Of a stretch of DNA of 64,000 nucleotides, positions 54,868-64,000 are shown one piece after another; position 1 is the first letter of the stretch; each line of letters begins with the position of its first letter. The position numbers were made by a program, and so were the translations under genes. Where the stretch lies: contig NC_064240.1 in assembly GCF_023101765.2 (NCBI RefSeq), positions 7,254,001 through 7,318,000 of the forward strand, given 5' to 3'. A model generated the notes under the pieces. That model saw only the letters and a list, made by a program, of their open reading frames with translations. It was not told the DNA's origin and did no database searches. Source of the stretch: Spodoptera frugiperda (Eukaryota; Arthropoda; Insecta; Lepidoptera; Noctuidae).

Positions 54868-56926
54868 GTACGTGCCACATTGCTCCATCGTGCAGAAAAA
54901 TATTCATAGAAATGTATTACTTTAATATCACGTATTTTATTTAGGGCACAATATAAATGTTAATATTTTTCGGATTATTTCTGAATTGTTTTTTGGGGGT
55001 GTTCACTGTTCAGTATTTATTACATTTGAAGATAGAAAATTCCATGGTGGAATTAATTGGAAATAATAAGAAAACTTTTCGGTAAATTGTATTAGGAAAT
55101 TATGAGCACACCATGGAGAAAATTGGTAACAAAACTTCATAAAGTTCCCATAGAATAATACTGACAAGTACGTAATTCTATGAAACTTATACACGACTTT
55201 TAGAACATAATTTGTTCAGTGAAAAAGTTTCAAATCAGAGTTAATAAAACATTTTGGCGTGCAACAGTTAATGAAACTTAAAGGATTAGTTCAGTATTTC
55301 ATTTTTGATTGAAACTAAGTACATTTATCGTTAATTTAATATTGAGGCAGTAATTATGTAGCTCAAGAACATTACGACTACACCAGAACTTACTGGTTAC
55401 TACAGCACAGTACAAAATTTCGTTAAAATTTAAATATGCAATGTCATTCGGAGTATTACGTCGAGTATCGTATTTCAGTACTTTTTAATAAATTGATAGT
55501 GACAACCGCCTAAAATAATACTTATTTACCTTGAAGTAAAATAAACTTCCACGAAATATTTTTTACAATGTTTTTACAATACTTACTCGTAACTTTCATG
55601 CTTATTCATTTTCTGTTCTGGGAAGAACCTATAATGTCAAAATAGGATATCAAATAACTGTAAATTCACTGTTTTATATTCTAGACTGATGTTCTTATAA
55701 GGAATCTCGTTATAGTTTAAGCTACTTGAAGTACGTAGAAAGATTTCAGTGCAGACACTATAAAATGACACGACAGATCTTCTTGAACAAAACCCATCAA
55801 TTTGGTTTTGTAATATTGTCCACATTGTCCAATTTCAATTTATAAAGTCATTTCTAAATCAAATAATCAATTACAATTTAGCAAAATAAAGTTCATTTAA
55901 TATTACCGAAACGCAGATACTTCGTGATACGTATTTACTCGGGATTATTACTTTAATCCCATCATTATGATAACAAGAACGCTGTGCAGCAAATAAAAGT
56001 TTGTAGTCAGCTCCTTGTAATCCCTTGATACCTTCTTAATTCAGTCTTAAAAAGTAACGCCCGAAAGACAAACCGCAAAATGTCATAGATCACTTGTCTT
56101 TTAAATTTAAGTTTTTATAACTAAAATACAAAGTAATTTCGTAAACTAGGTATCTAAATGTTATCTAACAATAAAAGTTACAGGTATTTTATCCTCAAAG
56201 GGATAAGCAAAGGTGTATGTATAATACACCCACTACTTCTAATATGAATTCGTCTGTCATAAAGGGGAGACGAACCAATCTCATACATATTACATGACTA
56301 CTGTTAAACATAAATACTTCTTAACAATGCAATACGTACCTACATCGGTTCATAGTCAAAATAAATCCTAGAAATTAAGAAGGACTTTCGCCCACATATT
56401 TATTTGTGGTCTGTTTTCCACGAATGTTCCTTTTTTTAATAACTTTCCTGGAATGTAATTTTGATTTTTGTCGATTACTTACACGCAAGGATGTACATAT
56501 AAGAGGATATCTTTTTCTTTTTGCTTGTCTTTTAAATTCTTTGTAGACATTTTTCAAGAAATAGGTATAGTAACGGTTCGTCACGAGTTTTGCCACAAAG
56601 ACGCAGATAGCAGAAACTAATCACCGAATTCAATCGAACAAGTTGCTTCATGTATTTATTTTCAATTTTTCTTTCACTTTTATCTATAAAAATATTCGCT
56701 CGAGGAAAATAACTTTCCGGTATTCTAAACACAAATGTTTTAATATTATTTTCCTTACAAAGAAGATTTTGAGGTCACATAAAATGTTAAAGTAAATAAA
56801 TTTTCATAAACATTCTTCTGCTCGATGGCGTCGATGGGATTCAAATCAAATGAGGCCATACAATGGGGTATTGTTCCAATGTCTTTCTCAACACAATACC
56901 ACGTATAGGACGAGTTCAATAAAAAA
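54868..56926. other. intergenic or intronic DNA
   Basis: AT-rich, no recognisable exon. A SINE-like fragment lies at 56189-56310. If the promoter at 54.75 kb is real, this is the beginning of its first intron. Confidence 0.5.
56189..56310 (-). mobile_element. SINE fragment, reversed
   Basis: The plus strand reads ATCCTCAAAGGGATAAGCAA, then CACCCACTACTTC and AAGGGGAGACGAACCAATCT. This is the reverse of a common moth SINE that includes a CACCCCCTATTACATGGG-like block in other copies. Confidence 0.45.
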
Positions 56927-56938
56927 TCTATACATATA

Positions 56939-58332
56939 ATAAAATCGTAGAAAAGTGCTGTCTGTACATTGAAAATAAAAATAAAAAAAATAGCAGGGGT
57001 TATTGTTATGTCGATGTCGAACCCAAAAATGTAATTAACTTTTTTTTTGTCTGTTTGTCTGTTTGTCTGTTTGTCTGTTTGTCTGTTCGTCTGTGCGCGC
57101 TAATCTCAGAAACGGCTGATCCGAGTTGGATGCGGTTTTCACGAATATATTGTGGGATGCTTAAATTTACATTTAGTGTTTGTTTCATGTCAATCGGTTC
57201 ATAAATAAAAAAGTTATGTCAAATTAAAGAATCACGTCGAACATTCTATGCTTATACCATTAATCTACTATTTGACGGATTTGGTTGAAATTTGGTACAG
57301 ATATAGTTTAGAACCTTAGAAAGGACATAGATATATTTTTATTTCCAAAATCAAAAAATAAAAATAAGAAATAAATTATTTATAAATAATTCTATGTCGA
57401 TCAAAAGTAAATAAATAGTAAAAAGGTATGAAAAAAATAATATCAATATAATAAAACATTTAGTACAAAGAAAATGCTCTAACGGAGTATAGATAATTCT
57501 ATGTCGATCGTTACACGACTTCGGTTCATGTTATTGTTTTAATTCATCGAAAAAAAGTAAATAAATAGTAAAAAGGTATGAAAAAAATAATATCAATATA
57601 ATTAAACTTTTAGTACAAAGAAAATGCCCGAACGGAGTATAAATAAATAATCCAAGTTGTCTTTATCCTCGATAGATGGCGTTGGGATCGAAATAGATCG
57701 CGCTATGGTTTCGTTACATTCATTTGGTTGGGTATCGGCCGAGCGCTTACTATCGTAGAAAAAGTGTATTATCAGTCGTATGATTATTTGTCTGTAGTGG
57801 TCCTGCTGTTTCGTATATTCTAGATTGGTTTCGTTGTATTTGTCAATTAATAAGTTTATTTGTTGGGTTTTCCTGGATTTTTGGTTAAACTATTTAACGT
57901 AGGTTTAGTTTGATATCGATTATTAGTAGTTACTGTAGTTAGTTTTTTTAATAAAATGGTAAGTCTAATTTATAAATTAATTAGATTAGATTTAAGTCGT
58001 TTCTTTTAAATTATTTAGTTTAAGCTTGGTTATTATAGCATAGAGGATAGGTTGTTTCTTTTTTAATTGTTATAAATTCGTAATTCGTAGCTTTCTTTAG
58101 TTTTAAGTTAGTTTAAGTCCGTTTTTAAACTATTTTTTCAATGCCCTAAGTGAGTATACATCTATTAAATTCAAACGCAGAGCTCATTATGTTGATTTTT
58201 GAAGAGTTCCCTGGAATATCTTCCACATCTCATTTTTGAAGAGATCCCGCGAGATCGGGAACTATGTGGTTAAAACCAAAAATTTGCCGGAAGTCACTAT
58301 TCCACGCGAACGAAGTCGCGGGCAAAAGCTAG
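56939..58332 (-). mobile_element. dispersed retroelement-like repeat, copy C
   Basis: Reverse-orientation counterpart of copy A, ending GCGGGCAAAAGCTAG on the plus strand. TACATATA occurs on both sides (56931-56938 and 58333-58340), a likely 8-bp target duplication. It is longer than copy A because of an extra block at about 57370-57780 with a tandem duplication of about 90 bp (57401-57490 and 57553-57645). The TTTGTCTG array at 57045-57085 matches the CAAACAGA array of copy A. Confidence 0.75.
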
Positions 58333-58340
58333 TACATATA

Positions 58341-61300
58341 TATAATTCTTCTGTAAGTGTGTATGTCACTGAACTTTTCTTAAACGATTGGACCGATTTT
58401 GATGATTTTTTTGTGTGTGTTCAAGAGGATCTAAGAATTGTTTAGAATTTTAGATTCACAATTTTGTCCGCTGGAAAATGTTTTTTTATTAATTTTTAAT
58501 TTATTAGTAGTTGTTGATTTTGGAATGCTTTACATTGGATCTGACAGACGGCGCTACCATCGCAGTGTCAAATATTAATGACGTTAGATATTGTCATAAC
58601 ATTTGAATAATAATTTTTATCAAAATGGCCCAGAATGTTTTAGCTTATTAAAAAAAGTTTAAAATTTTCAAATCAAAGACGTGTAGACAGGACAACGTCT
58701 GTCGGGTCCGCTAGTCTAATAATACACATCATAAAGTAAACATGTCTTCTTTTGGTGAAAGAAATAATATTTTTAAATCTCAGTTTTGTGTCAACATGAA
58801 ACATAACGTATGTGGTATGTCGTCTAATTAATTAATCTCCCTTCATTACAAAAACGGTTTAACACAAGACATTGCTCATACACAAAGTCAGACACCACGC
58901 ATGTGTTCTTTGAGGGATTCAAAGATACAAACATATTTTTAGAGTGAAATCTTCTCACGTATTTAAAGAAAGAGCTAAGAATGGTTATAAAATATACTGC
59001 TTTTTCTTGACGAATATTCGGTACCGTACCAAAATAAACAGTGTGCTGTAATATTTTCAATAAACATAATCCCATTAAAATAAATCCTAAATGCGAGGAA
59101 CGTGCATTGAAGCTTAAGAGGAATCGTACGCCGCAATCACGGCTAAAGAGGTTTAATACCTCCGTTCATTTAAAAAGAACGAGTTAGTGAAGCGTGTAAC
59201 ACATTTATCAAAAAATTGAGATATAATAAACAAACATGCTGTCAAACGAAATTTACATTCGGAACGGTTAATTATAAATCTTTGATCGATTCATTGTGTT
59301 CTCTCGGATAAAAAAGGAAAAGTGTACAAAGGATATGTATTTTTAATTATATTATGTAACAATTTATGTATTTATTAGTCACTTTTATTGTAACTAAAGT
59401 CTTATTAAACAACTTACACCGCAAAAGTGAGAAAACGGCTTGGAAAACAGATGATAGTTTCTTAAAATAGATTAATTCAGTTTCTACCTTCAGTAATTAA
59501 ACTAAATACAATTATTTTCATAATCTTAGCCACGCTGACATTAGCACGAATTAATATTTGAGAATATTCGTGCAAATCGTTAGATAAGACTAAGTGGCCA
59601 TCTTGGCAAATATCATCTACTTTGTAATCATAGTACCTACTTATGTAGGCCTAGTAATTTTCACTTAAATTCTCGTATCTGGATACCTTCCATTTTCATT
59701 ACGGTGGTATTATGTTAATTACGGTGAAAATTATATCTAAGGAGCAAGTTCGAATAGTTTCAGTTCAATTTCTAATTACTTATGTGGCATGGGTTAATTT
59801 TAGCTTTTTGACTAAAGGAAGTTTAGAACTTCGGAAAGGTTACTTTAAAACTTGTTTATTGTTTAGTTAAGGTTGTATATATGAGGTTAATAATATTATG
59901 TTGATGAAAATAATACTGTGTTTAACATTTGAAGGGAACAGTTACAGTATACTCACAAGACATTTTCAAAATTCGTTTTTAGAGCTAAAAATTTTAATGT
60001 TGTAGTGATCAGAAGCATGATCACTGTATATGACGGCCAGGATTCGTTTTCAAAGTAGGATAAAGAAATAGTGGAAGAAATTATATCACAGTAAAATTAC
60101 TAGGTCAACCATAATTTTACCCTTTGGAAAATAAAAAGGGGGTAATGTAATGTTGTAGGATTGGTTGAGTGAGTTTCCTTAATTACCTACCGGTTAAACC
60201 TACGCTCATTCACACAGAAGCTTCAATGCGGGGTAAAAATAGCTCCATACAATTCTAAAACTGGAATAAGTACTTACATATTAGTACTTTAAATAAACCA
60301 AAGTGATATTGATTTAAATAGCATATTATCTGTTATTCTTTACAGAAACTATATACTGAGATGAATATGAGACCCATTTTCCTAATTGGTTTATTAGTTG
60401 AATATTGATCACCAGCGCTTAATGACGACAAGGTAACATAAGTCCAGCAAATTTAATCTAAGAATACAAAATTGGCGTGCTGCTTAACTCAAAATGTGCG
60501 GATCCCGTCGATAGCATAAAGTCGTGATGCCATATACTTTTTGTCACTTAGTACTTTAGAACAGTGACATTCAATGTGTTGGCGCGAATTTCGAGTAGCT
60601 ACCCACGAAATGAGTCGGCAAGGTCGTTGTAGGGAATAATTAAACGTCCGGATAAAGAGTTGCAAAAAGTACCTGACTCAGCTAATTATTTTCTCTTAAA
60701 TAAATTAAGCATATTTGTTTTGTTTTCTCTTTTCATTTTCTCCTCAGTGTAAAGGTGCTATCGCGTTGATGAATACTAATTTGGTTGCTGAGTAATTTTA
60801 AAGTACCATACTGATAGATGTCGTGCTATGTATTTTAATAATGAATAAAAAGTTACTTAAGTAGTTCTTGGAATAATATTTTCTTAGTTAACCCTTACAT
60901 AATCATGTCTGTACTTCTAAACAGATTAGCAATATGTAGTACAGGCCACGCTCACAGGCACAATTCCTAGCTTAGTTGTATAAACTACGAACCAGCCATG
61001 TTTGACGAAAACAATTCAACTTGACACTATTATGGACGTAACCTTAAAGGACCTTAACATTGAGATACAATAAGTACTTTCAAAGTACTTTTGCTGACCA
61101 TCAATAAAAGAAAATTGATAGAAAAACTAAACACATTAGTATTTTCACCACGTGTCACAAACTTTACATCACTTTAATTGTTTACAATTAAAAACTTACT
61201 CGACCCAATCTTTTTGTTAAGCAGTTACGAACAATAACACTTAGGAAATCATTACGAGGCGGTTCTAACACTTTCAATTCGGGTAACACGGAAACTTGTA

Positions 61301-64000
61301 CCCACGGTATAATAGAAATAGGGTAAAGTTTACTTTGTAAACGAATCGAATTAATGTCACTAACGTATTTGGAAAACTTGTTTAGAAGTTTCGTTTAACT
61401 TGTCCTGTGGATTTATTTCAATTTTGTCACTCAATTCAACACTATTTTTGTATACTATCCTCAACTGTTTCTATCTAACTGTAACTTTCTACTAAATTGG
61501 TTAATTTGTTAATCATGACAAACAACTATCAAACAGAGTTGGGTACCTGTTCATAAAATTGAGTTGTATATTATTCTTGATTGAATAGTGTAAATTAGTG
61601 TTAAGTTCTGAGAGGCATTTCGGTAGACCGGCTTTGTCCCCACAAAACTCGGTCATTGCCGTGAAAGTTTTCATCTCTAAATTGAAATAAGCCTTTCGTG
61701 TTATCAATATTCAAGAGGTGTATTCCAAACTTTATATTTCATATTTGCTGTGGTATAATTTTGCTTTTAATTAATGCATCAAGAAATTATTTTAAACATG
61801 AAAAAGGTTATAACAAGATTTGGTTTGTTATGAATGACAAAATATTTATAATGCGTTAAAACTATATCTCTTTATTTGTCAAAAGAAGATCTAAGATTTT
61901 TTTCAATAAGCAGACAGACAACCAGTCGCCTCTAGCTATAAACCGGAACCCAGTCTTTTTAATTTAGTTTTATTAACGATAAACCATTACAATAACCATA
62001 AAGTCTAAGTCCTAGAATATTAATACTAAGCAGTCTAGACGTGTAGTGCGAGATGATGAGGTTTTTGGGAGATTAAGAACATAAAATCACGTCAACAATC
62101 ATTTCCGAAGAAATTATTAAAGGTTAATAAATTAAAGATTTATTACATTAATACAGTACTAAATCGTTGCCAAAAGATTATGTGTCTTTGATATTACTAC
62201 GTTTTGAAATAAAAACCCCAACTTTGTGATAGATTAAACGGAACCTTCACGTTTCACAAATCACTGTTTTCAATACGTTATATTAAACACCTTTGAAGAG
62301 TTAATCATCTTTGAAGAAGGGGCGATGTTAAAGGCAAGGTATGAACCATTAACCCTCTAAGTGTGCGAAACACGATTCCGAATAAATTATCTAATCTCTT
62401 ATTACAGTTCATTCATGTTCTCTAATTTAAAATTAGTACACCACAATGGGCACAAAATACACACCATGTATACGAATTGTCGCTAATCTTTAAGTAATTT
62501 TCCGCCATTTAGTTCATTCCATAAGATATCCAATTCCAGAGATAAATATGTAATTATCTACACAATTAACTTAATTACTTTATTTAAGTCTGTGACGTCA
62601 ATATTAAGTTAAACGTTTCGGTTGGAGAGCAGTCTTGTAAAATGTAATCGCTTGAATCTTGAGGGACTATGTAGTGACTGCAACTTTGAAATGGTTGGAT
62701 TATTTTTCCAATTTCAATGGATTAGAGCTGGCACAATACAAATCTCTTTCTCTGACTAAGCTGAAGGGAATATTTATTTCCATTCCCACATGTGTCTGTT
62801 GTGAATGCAAATCTGTCTCATATTTTATAGGAAGCACATATTTTTTGCTTATCAATATTTATGCTAGTCTTGGCATCTGATTTTGTATGAAATACTATAC
62901 TTTATCTCAGCATAAAATACTCTATGTAGTATTTATATTCCATGCAGAAGGGAAACCTTGTGGACTTGAATCCAGGACAGATATTCAGCTTTCTGACGAT
63001 ACTTCTGGCGGTCATATTAACTTGAAACGATTATATTTCAATGCCCATATTTTTGCGTGTGTGTTATTTAGTAGATAAATCTGTGCAATAGCCACTTAAC
63101 GTTCCAAGGCCCTTTAATTAGTTACGGTCGACTAATTTTATTTGTCACCTTAGTGCCCTTATCTGGGTTTATAAGCAGGAACCTATGTAACGTAGTAGTG
63201 TGTTGAGAGTCTAAAAGTAGGGTTTATAGGTGATACCTTTTTTAGATGTTTACCTATAGGTACATCCTTTTCTTTGATAGTCTTAAAACTAGGTAGTTAA
63301 TTAACTACGTGCTCTATATTTATACTGAGGATACTACTATAGGTATCTATCTACCAAAATTTTCTACCTAAGTATATCGCCCTGAAAGTTTATTGTTTTT
63401 AGAATCCTTTTTACTGAAAATTGGGTTAAAACTTGAAGCGTAACCAATAAAATCACTTTAACATTAAGTTATAACATTAGTTAGAAATCCGATCGCCTCT
63501 TACTTAAATTGGTGTTGAGTAATTGTTTATGAATGAAGTAATTTACGTTTTAACTCCTGCGAAATGTACGATAAATTTAGATACGATGTTGTTTACTGGC
63601 GCTCGTAATGTTCAAGCATTCAATTTCTATCGGTTTGGGAAGAAATCGTTCGGTGTGATAAAGTCAATCATAACACTCCGCAGTCTTTCGTTCATTAGAT
63701 GTTTAAACTTCCCCTATATAGAGACTGTGTATGTAAAATGTGCGTGTTATGTATGTAACGATTGTATTCCCGACGTGTAAATATAGATTGAGGTACAGTT
63801 ACACCCACATTGGCCCGTATCTCATAATGAAGACGAGATTTTCCGAGCGCTATTTTGAAAATCAAGCATGTTTTTGAGACCGATGTGTAATTCTACTCAT
63901 AATATTTTCTCCTACCAGTAACATTAATAAGATTCATTACGCTTTGATGTAAGTATGTAAAGGTATATTAAGGTGGCTTTTGTATCTTCGTCTTCAGTGA
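58341..64000. other. intergenic or intronic DNA to the window end
   Basis: AT-rich. Several open frames of 60-85 codons exist on both strands, but their composition is that of random AT-rich DNA and none shows a known domain. The segment 58342-58720 following copy C, with GTGTAGACAGGACAACGTCT and CGGGTCCGCTAG at its end, may be part of another repeat. No RNA gene was recognised. Confidence 0.55.

Noticed and set aside
54650..54907. 85-codon minus-strand open frame over the GC island
   Set aside because: It exists because the island is GC-rich. The plus-strand TATA box and splice donor explain the region better.
60004..60027. Short palindrome AGTGATCA...TGATCACT
   Set aside because: Only 8-bp arms and no other signal; expected by chance in a window of this size.

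Overview
The window is insect nuclear DNA, almost certainly from a moth (Lepidoptera, perhaps a noctuid). The coding exons are interrupted by short AT-rich introns with GT-AG ends. The non-coding DNA holds repeats that look lepidopteran: LINE 3' ends, tRNA-related SINE pieces, small inverted-repeat elements and a repeat family beginning CTAGCTTTTGCCCGCGAC. The order assignment rests on these repeat types and on codon and intron style; no species was identified.

Layout. (1) 148-926, plus strand: the last three exons of CTP synthase, with the glutaminase active-site His and Glu. (2) 927-3528: its 3'UTR and the spacer. (3) 3529-37069, plus strand: a complete VPS13 gene of the VPS13A/C type. I could trace 60 exon positions from ATG to stop with consistent splice phases, giving about 3298 residues. 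VPS13 is a bridge-like protein that moves lipids between membranes at contact sites. The Chorein_N start, the long groove, a six-repeat VAB domain with all six conserved Asn residues, the ATG2_C-like region and the C-terminal PH-like domain are all visible. (4) 37070 to about 38610: its 3' region, containing a 780-bp inverted-repeat element around a reverse-transcriptase fragment. (5) 38.6-64 kb: mostly intergenic and repeat-rich DNA without a recognisable protein-coding gene. It includes a 2-kb foldback repeat, a smaller foldback, retroelement copies, and a GC-rich TATA promoter with an apparent untranslated first exon near 54.75-54.87 kb that probably belongs to a gene continuing past the window.

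Main discoveries. Exon 57 of VPS13 exists as two tandem copies of exactly 170 nt each, 38 of 56 residues identical, with the same splice phases. Including both would shift the frame, so the two must be used alternatively. They encode the amphipathic segment just before the PH-like domain, a part of VPS13A/C linked to lipid-droplet binding. Exon 29 carries an apparent one-base frame break beside a GC-rich 15-bp tandem repeat; the spliced coding length is one base short of a multiple of three. A phospho-FFAT-like motif lies in exon 19, while the classical FFAT site of the human proteins is not seen at its usual place.
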